Below, piece after piece: positions 1-7,296 of a stretch of DNA of 12,521 bases (the first letter of the stretch is position 1; every line of letters begins with the position of its first letter). Source of the DNA: CAZYQW01 sp964649825 (GTDB lineage Bacteria; Planctomycetota; B15-G4; JADJEK01); NCBI GenBank assembly GCA_964649825.1, contig CAZYQW010000135.1:1-12521 (forward strand). Reading direction: 5' to 3'. A program made the position numbers and the translations under genes. The notes under the pieces are model-generated. The model ran no database searches, was not told the DNA's origin, and saw only the letters and a program-made list of their open reading frames with translations.

Positions 1-13
1 CGGGACACGCTCC

Positions 14-47
14 GAGGACGGCCCCCCGGAATACGGGGGCCGTCCTC
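14..47. terminator. Strong GC-rich hairpin, possible transcription terminator
   Basis: Bases 14-26 (GAGGACGGCCCCC) and 35-47 (GGGGGCCGTCCTC) are perfect reverse complements, giving a 13-bp stem with an 8-nt loop. There is no T-run on either side, so it is not a classical intrinsic terminator. In very GC-rich bacteria such hairpins without a T-tract often follow genes. It could end a gene lying left of the window, or the minus-strand permease gene ending at 183. The structure is certain from sequence; the terminator role is inferred. Confidence 0.4.
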
Positions 48-138
48 TGCGCTCGATCGCTTCGCTGCGCTCGCTCAACGGTCCCGAGTCGCGGATCCCG
101 CGCCGTGGGCTGGGTAGCGGTGGGCGTGCACTCCAAGA

Positions 139-182
139 GGGGAGACTTGAAGAGGGGGAGATTTGAAAGAAGGGGTGGGGGG
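139..182 (+). repeat. G-rich tract with short imperfect tandem repeat
   Basis: Two adjacent imperfect copies, GGGGAGACTTGAAGA (139-153) and GGGGAGATTTGAAAGA (155-170), are followed by GGGG (172-175) and GGGGGG (177-182). Four G-runs of four or more fall within 44 bases, so a long-loop G-quadruplex on the plus strand is possible (loops of about 11, 13 and 1). The tract lies directly after the stop of the minus-strand permease gene, whose transcript would read it as C-rich. No gene is visible between 1 and 182. Confidence 0.5.
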
Positions 183-932
183 TCAGAGGAGATCGAAGAG
201 GAGTTTGGCGGCGGTGGCGGCGAGGGCGAGGAGGACGAGGCGGCGGATCCAGAGGTCGGCGGTTCTTGCGTTGGTCGCGAAGCGGGACGCGATCACGGCG
301 CCGGTGATCTGGCCGGCCGCGACGAGGAGGGCGATGCTCCAGTCGATCTGGCCCTGGTGGGCGAAGACGAGGACGGCGGGGAGGGTGAAGAGAAGCGCGA
401 GCAAGTTCTTCACGCCGTTCGCGTCGACGAGTGGGCGGCCGAGGTGGAGCGTCAGGATTGCGAGGAGGAGGAGGCCGACGCCGGCTTGGAGGAAGCCGCC
501 GTAGACGCCGGTGACGAAGAAGAGGAGGGCGGTGACGACGCCGGGTTGACGCGCGGCGTCGGTCGTGCGGATGGACGCCTTGGGGGTGCGCGTCATCACG
601 ACGAGGAGCGCGACGAAGCAGATGCCGAAGACGATCGTCAAGGGACGCTCGGGGAGACGAGCGGCGACGAGCGCACCGAGTAGGCCGCCGGCGATCGCGG
701 GGGGCGCGATCCAGGCGAGGCCGGCCGTCGGGAGGCGTCCGCGACGGTGGAACTGGATCACGGCGGCGGCCGCCGCGAGCAGGACGCCGACGCGGTTGGT
801 CGCGTTCGCGCCGTGGAGATCGAGGCCGAGCAAGAGGAGCGCCGGAAGCGTGAGGAGGGAACCGCTGCCGGCGAGGGCGTTCACGAATCCGGCGAGGAGG
901 CCGGCGAGGAGTGCGAGGGTGGAGAGGAGCAC
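183..932 (-). CDS. TauE/SafE-family membrane permease (putative sulfite/organosulfonate exporter)
   Basis: The 249-residue product is almost entirely hydrophobic, with about eight predicted transmembrane stretches, the usual size and plan for TauE/SafE (formerly DUF81) proteins. Two glycine-rich family signatures, one per half, are visible: an N-terminal G-S-G-S-L-L-T-L-P segment near residues 22-30, and a second near the middle (G-V-Y-G-G-F-L-Q-A-G-V-G). The family moves sulfite, sulfoacetate or other anions across the inner membrane, but the substrate cannot be read from sequence. The start is GTG at 932. No ATG lies nearby, later starts would remove the first membrane segment, and the upstream Shine-Dalgarno match is poor. 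It is divergent from the rmlC-like gene with a 182-nt gap. I see no sulfur-metabolism neighbour, so the sulfite label is by family only. Confidence 0.88.
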   Translation of the reverse strand: MLLSTLALLAGLLAGFVNALAGSGSLLTLPALLLLGLDLHGANATNRVGVLLAAAAAVIQFHRRGRLPTAGLAWIAPPAIAGGLLGALVAARLPERPLTIVFGICFVALLVVMTRTPKASIRTTDAARQPGVVTALLFFVTGVYGGFLQAGVGLLLLAILTLHLGRPLVDANGVKNLLALLFTLPAVLVFAHQGQIDWSIALLVAAGQITGAVIASRFATNARTADLWIRRLVLLALAATAAKLLFDLL

Positions 933-1114
933 GGGGCGATCGTAGAGGTTTTGTGGTCCGCCCCGGCTCGCCCGGAATGGGCAGACGCGGCCCGGCGTGG
1001 GGATGGATGCTGGGCGGGGATTTTGGTCGTCTCGATCGGGAAAGCGAGAGCGGGCATTGGATGACGGAATAACATGGCCCGTTTTGTCAGACCGGCTGCG
1101 CGCGAGGAGACACC

Positions 1115-1672
1115 GTGGAATTCCGGAAGACCGAGCTTCCTGGGGTGCTGATCATCGTTCCCGACGTGTTCGAGGACGCCCGGGGGTTCTTCTTCGAGAG
1201 CTACAACCGCGAGAAGTACGTGGCCGGCGGGCTCGACGCGACGTTCGTGCAGGACAACCACTCGAAGTCCGGTCGCGGGACGTTGCGGGGCCTGCATGCG
1301 CAGCATCGGAAGCCGCAGGGAAAGTTGGTGCGCTGTCTGGATGGGGAGATCTTCGACGTGGCGGTGGACGCCCGGAAGGGATCGCCGACGTTCGGGAAGT
1401 GGGTCGGAGCGACGCTCACGTCGCGCAACCGGCATCAGATCTACGTGCCGCCGGGTTTCGTGCACGGCTTCTGCGTGGTCAGCGAGACGGCCGAGGTGGA
1501 GTACAAGTGCACGGACCTCTACGACCCGGGATACGAGCTCACGGTGATCTGGAACGACCCGGAGATCGGGATCGAGTGGCCGATCGATGAGCCGCTCCTG
1601 TCGAAGAAGGACGCCGAGGGCCGGCCGCTGCGCGAGCACATAGAACGACTCCCGACGTACGAGGGCGACTGA
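1115..1672 (+). CDS. rmlC: dTDP-4-dehydrorhamnose 3,5-epimerase
   Basis: The 185-residue length is typical of RmlC/RfbC, the cupin enzyme that epimerises C3 and C5 of dTDP-4-keto-6-deoxyglucose in dTDP-L-rhamnose synthesis in the cytoplasm. Family hallmarks are all visible: the R-G-L-H motif with the likely catalytic base His61; Gln68-Gly-Lys70; the V-P-P-G-F-V-H-G-F motif at 111-119; the E-Y-K-C-T-D segment with Tyr130 at 129-134; and S-K-K-D with Asp166, which in the family pairs with the catalytic His. The family usually has Tyr after R-G-L-H; here it is Ala62. The start is GTG at 1115, preceded by a good Shine-Dalgarno (GAGGAGA, 1104-1110). The usual partners rmlA, rmlB and rmlD are not in the window, so it looks like an orphan copy or the edge of a dispersed pathway. 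The downstream gene is unrelated and has its own promoter-like sequence. Confidence 0.95.
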   Translation: MEFRKTELPGVLIIVPDVFEDARGFFFESYNREKYVAGGLDATFVQDNHSKSGRGTLRGLHAQHRKPQGKLVRCLDGEIFDVAVDARKGSPTFGKWVGATLTSRNRHQIYVPPGFVHGFCVVSETAEVEYKCTDLYDPGYELTVIWNDPEIGIEWPIDEPLLSKKDAEGRPLREHIERLPTYEGD

Positions 1673-1706
1673 GGGTTGGGGCTCCGTCCGCGGCCGCTCT
1701 GACACC

Positions 1707-1735
1707 TGGACACGTCGGTGGAGCTGGCGTAGTGT
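1707..1735 (+). promoter_or_regulatory. Candidate sigma70-type promoter of the CHAT gene
   Basis: TGGACA (1707-1712, five of six to the -35 consensus) is separated by exactly 17 nt from TAGTGT (1730-1735, three of six to the -10, with the key T, A and final T). Transcription would begin near 1742. This lies between the rmlC stop (1672) and the ATG at 1811, and would leave a leader of about 70 nt. It argues against translation starting at the upstream GTG (1745). The -10 match is modest, so this is a prediction by eye. Confidence 0.4.
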
Positions 1736-1793
1736 CGGGGCCTTGTGAGGAATGACGTGGCCGGTCGCGCCGTGCTGGCGGGCCCGGTCTCCC

Positions 1794-1803
1794 GAGGGGA
1801 GGG
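1794..1803 (+). promoter_or_regulatory. Ribosome-binding site that sets the CHAT gene start at 1811
   Basis: GAGGGGAGGG lies 7 nt before the ATG at 1811. The alternative in-frame GTG at 1745 has no comparable purine-rich sequence and would add 22 residues lacking any recognisable feature. Confidence 0.7.
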
Positions 1804-1810
1804 CGAATCG

Positions 1811-4800
1811 ATGACCACTCGAACGTTCCGGCTTCCCGGCCGCGCGGCTGAATCGAAGCCGTCGTCCGAGCGGCTCTGCGGCCTGCTCGAGGTCGAAGTC
1901 GTGCACGAGACGGCGCCGATCGTGCTCGTGCGCGGCGGCCCGTCCGACGAGCACGACTTCGCGGACGCGCGCGACGACGACGTGGTCGAGATCGAGCACG
2001 AGAACGGCATCCGCCGTTGGGTGTCGGTCGCGCAATACCGCGACGAGCTGCGGGCGGAGGGCCGGGTCGAGGGGAACGTGGCGCGGGTCCCGGCCACGGT
2101 CGGGACGCGGAGCGCCGAGCGGGGACCGGTGCAGTGGCTCCGCAAGGGCATCCGGTTCCTGCGGCTGGGTGCCGACCCGGACGAGTTGGGGAAAGCGGCG
2201 GCCGAGCTCGGACGATTGGGGATCATCCACGCGCTCGAGGATCGGATGACCCCGCCTCCCGGCCTCTATCGCGCCGAGCATCCCCGGCGGCTGGCGCCGA
2301 TCGAGCCCGATCTGAACGCGGGCGAAGGACCGTTCCTCCTCTTCTTGCACGGGACCGCGTCCAGCACGGCCGGGAGCTTCGGCGGGTTCGCGGAGGACAC
2401 GGAGAGCGACGAGTGGAAGGAGCTGCGCCGCCGCTACCGCGACCGCGTGCTCGCCTTCCAGCACCGGACGCTCTCCGAGAGCCCGATCACGAACGCGCTC
2501 GCGCTCGTGAAGCAGCTCCCGCGCGGGGCGCGACTCCATCTGGTGTCGCACTCGCGCGGGGGGCTGATCGGGGAGCTCCTGTGCGCGGCCGGGCTCCCGG
2601 CCGGCGAGGTTCAACAGTATCGGCGCGCCGGCGACGCGTTCCCCGACGCGGCGGCCCGCGACACCCTGGACCGGGACCTCCTGACCCAGCTTCTCGCGGA
2701 GCTCGCGGCCCGCGAGCTCCGCATCGAGCGATTCGTGCGCGTCGGCTGCCCGGCGCGCGGCACCCACCTCGCTTCCGCGCGGCTCGATCGCTACCTGTCG
2801 GTCATCCTGAACGCGATCGGGTGGATCCCCGGCGTCAGCGGGAACCCCGCGTTCGAGTTCACGCGGGCGTTGATCCTCACGCTCGTGTCGAAACGCGCGA
2901 ACGCGTGGGAGCTGCCGGGGCTCGAGGCGCAGATGACCGAGTCGCCGCTGGTGCGGCTGCTGAACGACTCGCGACACGAAACGGATGCCGACCTCGCGGT
3001 GGTCGCCGGCGACATGGAGGGCGAAGGGCTGGGCCGAAAGGTCCTCGAGCTCCTGACCGACGCGTACTACCGCGAGGATCATGATCTCGTGGTGCACACG
3101 CGGTCGATGTACGGCGGCCTGAAGCGCAAGAGCGGCGCGTGGTTCACGTTCGACACGGGTCGAACCGTCGATCACTTCCATTACTTCCGGAACCTGCGCA
3201 CGCGCCGGCGCCTTCAGACCTGGCTCCTGCGCGACGACGCGATCGCGGAGGCGAATCCGCCACGCGGCTTCGCGCGATTGACCGAGGCGCGCCGGACCGC
3301 CGTCCGGTCCCGCGGCCCCGACGGCGACTTGAGCGGGATGCCGGTCGTGTTCGTCTTGCCGGGCATCATGGGATCGACGCTCTCGCTCAGGGACGAGCCG
3401 GTCTGGGTCGAGAAGCGGAAGCTGATGGGCGGCGGGTTCGAGTCGATCGGCTTCGGTCGCGAAGGCGTCCAGGCGGCTGGCCTCGTCGACCAAGCCTACG
3501 CCGACATCGTGGCGTTCCTGGCGCGCTCGCACCACGTGCTGCCGTTCGCGTACGACTGGCGCCTCTCGATCGCCGGTGCGGCGGATCGGCTCGCCGGCGA
3601 GGTGAGACGCGTGCTCGACCGGACGCAGGAACCCGTCCGCTTCCTCGCGCACTCGATGGGTGGTCTCGTCGTGCGCCGGATGATCCGCGAGCATTCCGGG
3701 CTGTGGGATCAGGTGTGCGGTCGCGACGGTGGTCGTCTCGTGATGCTCGGAACGCCGAACCACGGCTCGTGGTCGATCGCCCGCATGCTCGCCGGACACG
3801 ACGAGCTCACGCGGATGCTCGCGCGGTGGGACTTCAGCCACAGCCACCAGGAGCTGCTCGCGTACATGGTCCAGTTCCCCGGGGTGCTCGAGCTGCTGCC
3901 GAGCGGCGAGCCGGCCCTGTCCGACCCCGCGTTCTGGCCCGCGCTCCTCGACGAAGGGCGATGTCCCCACCCGCGGCTCGAGGACCTCGAGCGCGCACGA
4001 GCGGTCCGCGCGTCGCTGTCCGATGAGATCCCGCACGCCGAACGCGTTCTCCTCGTGGCGGGCAGCGCGACGTCGACGCCGTGCGGAGTCGACGTCGACG
4101 GGCGGGGGAAGGTGACGTTCATGTCAACGACGGGAGGGGACGGGCGCGTCACCGACGCGTCGGCCGCGTTGCCCGGCGTGAAGACGTGGTTCGCGAAGGC
4201 TTCGCACGGCGAGCTCCCGATGGAGCGGGACCTGTTTCCGGCGATCCGCGAGCTCCTCCTGAACGGCTCGACCGGACGGCTGCCGACGAAGCGGGAAGCG
4301 ACTCGCGGCATCGGACGGCCGATCCCGATGCCGCCGGACCCGGAGGGCGTGTACCCCGACGAGACGGACGTCGTCGCGGCTGCGCTTGGCTTCGTCCCGG
4401 TGCTTCCCGGGGCTCGCGCGGCGAAGCGTCTCGAGGTGGTCGTGCGGCACACCCACCTGCGCATCGCGCGTTTCCCGATCGTGGTCGGCCACCACGTCGG
4501 CGACCCGATCGTCTCCGCGGAAGCGGTAATCGACCACGAGCTCGACGGCCAGCTCCGCTACCGTCACCAGCTCGGCATGTACGCGGGGCCGATCGGTTCG
4601 CTCGAGATCGTCCACGCCCGTCCGGGCCAGGGACGGAGGTTGTCCGGCGCGATCATCATCGGACTCGGCCCGGTCGGCGAGCTGCGCGCGCGCGAGCTGT
4701 CGGAGAGCGTGATGACGGCGTGCCTGAGGTACGCCCTCGAGCTGGCGCGCGAGGAGGACGCCCTGACCGAGCTCGGCCTCTCGTCGCTCCTCGTGGGTGC

Positions 4801-7150
4801 GGGGTTCGGATCGCGCCTGACCATCGAGGAGTCGGTCGGCGCGATCGTGCAGGGCGTCCTGTACGCCAACCGCAGGCTCGACGATCGCGACGGCGGCGTC
4901 CGTTTCCGGACGCTCGAGTTCGTCGAGCTGTTCGAGGATCAAGCGATCGATGCCGCACGCGTGGTGGCGCGGATCTCCGACCGTCTGCACCTGTTGCCGG
5001 GCGAGGAGATCGAGGCCGGCGAGCGGCTGGCCGAGCACTCGTCGGGTCGTCGACGCGTCACCCTGAGCGAGAATTCGGCCGCGTGGTGGCGGCGCATCAA
5101 GGTGACGCGAGTCGAAGATGCCTTCGACGAGATCCAGTACGAGATCCTCACCTCGCGCGCGGCCGCGGCGACGCGCACGCAGGCGATCCAATGGAAGCTG
5201 ATCGACCGGCTCATCCAGGACGCGATCCGAACCTCGCTCGACGACCCGACCATGTCGAGGACGCTCTTCTCGTTGTTGCTTCCGCCGGACCTCAAGCTCG
5301 AGGCGTCGTTCGAAGGCAACCTGGCGATTCTCGTGGACGAGACGACGGCGAACTTCCCGTGGGAGCTGTTGCGCGATCGAACGGAGCCGGGCCACGAGCC
5401 GCTCGCGGTGCGATGCGCGCTGACGAGGCAGCTCGCGTCGCCGCGGCCGGTCGCACCGGGAGTCGCCGGGAGCGGTCGTCGCGCGCTCGTGATCGGCGAC
5501 CCGGGTCAGGTCGAGGAGAAGCTGCGCCTGAAGGGAGCGGAAGAGGAGGCGAAGAGCGTCGAGAGGCTCCTCGCCCAGGCGGGCTACGACGTGAATCCCG
5601 TCATCGGTCAGCCCGCGCTGGCGACCTTCCGCCACCTGTTCGCCGAATCGTACGCCGTGCTGCATATCGCGGCGCACGGTGCATCGAGCTTCATCGAAGG
5701 GCCCGAGATGCGCCGCATGAACGGCGTCGTCCTCGGCGACGGCCTGTTCTTGTCGGCGAGCGAGATGTCGACGCTCCTGCCGTTCCCGAGCCTCGTCTTC
5801 CTGAACTGCTGCCACCTCGGCGAGATCGACGTGCCTCCCGAGGGCAGCCGGTTCAACGAGATGGCGGCGGGAATCGCGCGTGAGCTGATCGAGGGCGGAG
5901 TGCGCTGCGTCGTGGCGGCCGGGTGGGCGGTCGACGACGCGGCGGCGAAGACGTTCGCGGTGGCGTTCTACGAGGCGTTCCTCCGCGGCGCGGAGTTCGG
6001 GAACGCGGTGCGGGCGGCGCGGAAGGCGGCGTACGAAGGACACCCGTCGTCGAACACGTGGGGGGCGTATCAGTGCTACGGCGACCCGGGATTCCGACTC
6101 GTCGACGACGACACGTTCCTGTCCGCGCAGGCCGACGATCGCCCGGTGTCGCGGCGCGAGCTGATCCACCGGCTGGAGACGGTCGGCCAGCGGGCGCGCG
6201 ACGCCGATGATCAGAGAAAGGGCAAGCTTGCGGCCGAGATCGAGGCGCTCGAGCTGTTGCTCGGCGGCGTCTGGGATCGGTCGGCCGAGGTGCGGAGCGC
6301 GTTCGGGTCGGCCTGGGCCGAGATCGCCGAGTTCGAGCGCGCGATCGAGCACTACGAGAGCGCGCTCGAGGACAGCGACTCCACCGCGCCGATCCGCACC
6401 GTCGAGCAGCTCGCGAACCTTCGCTCGCGGGCCGCGATCGCGCTCGCGAGCGCCGGGCCCTGGACGGCCGAGCTCAAGAAGAAGACGCAGGCATGGCTGG
6501 AGGCCGCGAAGACGGAGATCGAGTCGTTGATCGCGATCCGCCCGACGCCGGAGCGCTGGGCGATCCTCGGCAGCCTCATGCGCCGCTGGCTCCGCTGGGA
6601 GGACGCGTTCGCCGCCGCGAAGAACGCGACGGTGCCGCCGGCGCGAGCGGCCAAGTACGTGAAGGCCGCGTGCGACGCGTACAAGCAGGCTCATGACCTT
6701 GCGACGAGGGACCCGGACGGCGACTTCGATCCATACCCGGCCCTCGTCTGGCTTGGCTGCTCGACGATCCTCGAGGGCAAGGCCCCGGACGACCTGGAGG
6801 CATGGCTGGACCGTTCGTGCCGCTCGGCCCGGCGTCGGGACGCCGTCAGCCCGAGCGTCTGGAATCGCGCCGCGCTCGCGGACGCGGAGGTCCTGCGGGC
6901 CATCGCCCTGGACCAGGAGATCGACATCGACGGGATCGCGGGAAAGTTCGCGCAGGCTCGCCTCGACGCGTCCCCCCGCGAGCTCCTTTCGATGGTCGAC
7001 AATCTGGATTTCCTGATCGTCGCGTTCCGCCTTCCGCGGCCGGGCAAGAAGCAGGTGACGCCGAAGAGCCGAGCGCGAGTCGCGATGCTCGAGCGCCTGC
7101 GCGAGCGGGTCGCGAGCTCGGCCCGTGGCGGCCCCACGGAAACGAAATGA
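1811..7150 (+). CDS. Giant multidomain protein: two alpha/beta-hydrolases, M17-N-like domain, CHAT protease, TPR-like tail
   Basis: 1779 residues, no signal peptide or membrane segment, so probably cytoplasmic. Domains in order: (a) about 25-85, small beta-rich N-terminal region, unrecognised. (b) about 170-460, alpha/beta-hydrolase: oxyanion F-L-H-G-T (178-182), nucleophile Ser248 in S-H-S-R-G-G, candidate acid Asp425, candidate His455 or His457 in V-D-H-F-H-Y-F. (c) about 510-815, LCAT-like hydrolase: L-P-G-I-M-G-S (516-522), nucleophile Ser615 in A-H-S-M-G-G, G-T-P-N-H-G at 647-652, Asp777 in G-D-G-R-V, His799. (d) about 874-1055, resembling the macro-like N-terminal domain of M17 aminopeptidases, without their metal-binding catalytic domain. 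(e) about 1165-1432, CHAT domain: F-P-W-E (1182-1185), His1289 in A-A-H-G, Cys1334 in N-C-C-H-L-G, terminal G-D-P-G-F. (f) about 1437-1779, helical and TPR-like. The start is ATG 1811; a GTG at 1745 is less likely. CHAT domains are caspase/separase-like proteases known in bacterial death and defence. The overall role is inferred, not shown. Confidence 0.9.
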   Translation: MTTRTFRLPGRAAESKPSSERLCGLLEVEVVHETAPIVLVRGGPSDEHDFADARDDDVVEIEHENGIRRWVSVAQYRDELRAEGRVEGNVARVPATVGTRSAERGPVQWLRKGIRFLRLGADPDELGKAAAELGRLGIIHALEDRMTPPPGLYRAEHPRRLAPIEPDLNAGEGPFLLFLHGTASSTAGSFGGFAEDTESDEWKELRRRYRDRVLAFQHRTLSESPITNALALVKQLPRGARLHLVSHSRGGLIGELLCAAGLPAGEVQQYRRAGDAFPDAAARDTLDRDLLTQLLAELAARELRIERFVRVGCPARGTHLASARLDRYLSVILNAIGWIPGVSGNPAFEFTRALILTLVSKRANAWELPGLEAQMTESPLVRLLNDSRHETDADLAVVAGDMEGEGLGRKVLELLTDAYYREDHDLVVHTRSMYGGLKRKSGAWFTFDTGRTVDHFHYFRNLRTRRRLQTWLLRDDAIAEANPPRGFARLTEARRTAVRSRGPDGDLSGMPVVFVLPGIMGSTLSLRDEPVWVEKRKLMGGGFESIGFGREGVQAAGLVDQAYADIVAFLARSHHVLPFAYDWRLSIAGAADRLAGEVRRVLDRTQEPVRFLAHSMGGLVVRRMIREHSGLWDQVCGRDGGRLVMLGTPNHGSWSIARMLAGHDELTRMLARWDFSHSHQELLAYMVQFPGVLELLPSGEPALSDPAFWPALLDEGRCPHPRLEDLERARAVRASLSDEIPHAERVLLVAGSATSTPCGVDVDGRGKVTFMSTTGGDGRVTDASAALPGVKTWFAKASHGELPMERDLFPAIRELLLNGSTGRLPTKREATRGIGRPIPMPPDPEGVYPDETDVVAAALGFVPVLPGARAAKRLEVVVRHTHLRIARFPIVVGHHVGDPIVSAEAVIDHELDGQLRYRHQLGMYAGPIGSLEIVHARPGQGRRLSGAIIIGLGPVGELRARELSESVMTACLRYALELAREEDALTELGLSSLLVGAGFGSRLTIEESVGAIVQGVLYANRRLDDRDGGVRFRTLEFVELFEDQAIDAARVVARISDRLHLLPGEEIEAGERLAEHSSGRRRVTLSENSAAWWRRIKVTRVEDAFDEIQYEILTSRAAAATRTQAIQWKLIDRLIQDAIRTSLDDPTMSRTLFSLLLPPDLKLEASFEGNLAILVDETTANFPWELLRDRTEPGHEPLAVRCALTRQLASPRPVAPGVAGSGRRALVIGDPGQVEEKLRLKGAEEEAKSVERLLAQAGYDVNPVIGQPALATFRHLFAESYAVLHIAAHGASSFIEGPEMRRMNGVVLGDGLFLSASEMSTLLPFPSLVFLNCCHLGEIDVPPEGSRFNEMAAGIARELIEGGVRCVVAAGWAVDDAAAKTFAVAFYEAFLRGAEFGNAVRAARKAAYEGHPSSNTWGAYQCYGDPGFRLVDDDTFLSAQADDRPVSRRELIHRLETVGQRARDADDQRKGKLAAEIEALELLLGGVWDRSAEVRSAFGSAWAEIAEFERAIEHYESALEDSDSTAPIRTVEQLANLRSRAAIALASAGPWTAELKKKTQAWLEAAKTEIESLIAIRPTPERWAILGSLMRRWLRWEDAFAAAKNATVPPARAAKYVKAACDAYKQAHDLATRDPDGDFDPYPALVWLGCSTILEGKAPDDLEAWLDRSCRSARRRDAVSPSVWNRAALADAEVLRAIALDQEIDIDGIAGKFAQARLDASPRELLSMVDNLDFLIVAFRLPRPGKKQVTPKSRARVAMLERLRERVASSARGGPTETK

Positions 7151-7165
7151 GTTCGCGACGACGCT

Positions 7166-7178
7166 CGCGGTTTCCGCG
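7166..7178 (+). terminator. Small hairpin after the CHAT gene, weak terminator candidate
   Basis: CGCGG (7166-7170) and CCGCG (7174-7178) can pair around a TTT loop, 16 nt after the CHAT stop codon. The stem is only 5 bp and no clear T-run follows, so termination here is a guess. A separate promoter-like sequence downstream suggests the next gene is transcribed on its own. Confidence 0.2.
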
Positions 7179-7229
7179 CGTTTCAGCCGATGAATCCTCG
7201 AGTTGCGGCAGGACGTGGCCGTTGCGCCG

Positions 7230-7258
7230 TTGATCGGCGCTCCGCGGCTCGGTAGCTT
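7230..7258 (+). promoter_or_regulatory. Candidate promoter of the plus-strand FG-GAP gene
   Basis: TTGATC (7230-7235, four of six to -35) and TAGCTT (7253-7258, three of six to -10) are 17 nt apart. They lie in the 146-nt gap between the CHAT stop and the FG-GAP start, leaving a leader of roughly 30 nt. Spacing and layout match the candidate upstream of the CHAT gene. Matches are modest in a GC-rich genome. Confidence 0.35.
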
Positions 7259-7296
7259 GAACCCGTCCCGGAGAAGAGCTCGTCGGAGGAGATCGT

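Noticed and set aside
105..683. Plus-strand frame of 192 codons rich in Glu, Asp and Gly
   Set aside because: It is the complement of the hydrophobic permease gene; Leu/Ala/Val codons on one strand read as acidic and Gly codons on the other.
1022..1075. Promoter for the rmlC-like gene using TAACAT at 1070-1075 as a -10
   Set aside because: No acceptable -35 lies 16-18 nt upstream. A promoter must exist in this divergent 182-nt gap, but I cannot place it.
881..4036. Minus-strand open frame of 1051 codons
   Set aside because: It lies opposite the CHAT and rmlC genes, has Arg/Glu/His/Pro-rich low-complexity content and no recognisable domain. Long antisense frames of this kind are expected in very GC-rich DNA.
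4081..5883. Plus-strand open frame of 600 codons in another phase of the CHAT gene
   Set aside because: Extremely Arg-rich composition; the true frame carries the conserved catalytic motifs.
4124..6694. Minus-strand open frame of 856 codons
   Set aside because: It is antisense to the middle of the CHAT gene, with Arg/Leu/Asp-rich composition typical of a GC shadow frame and no motif.
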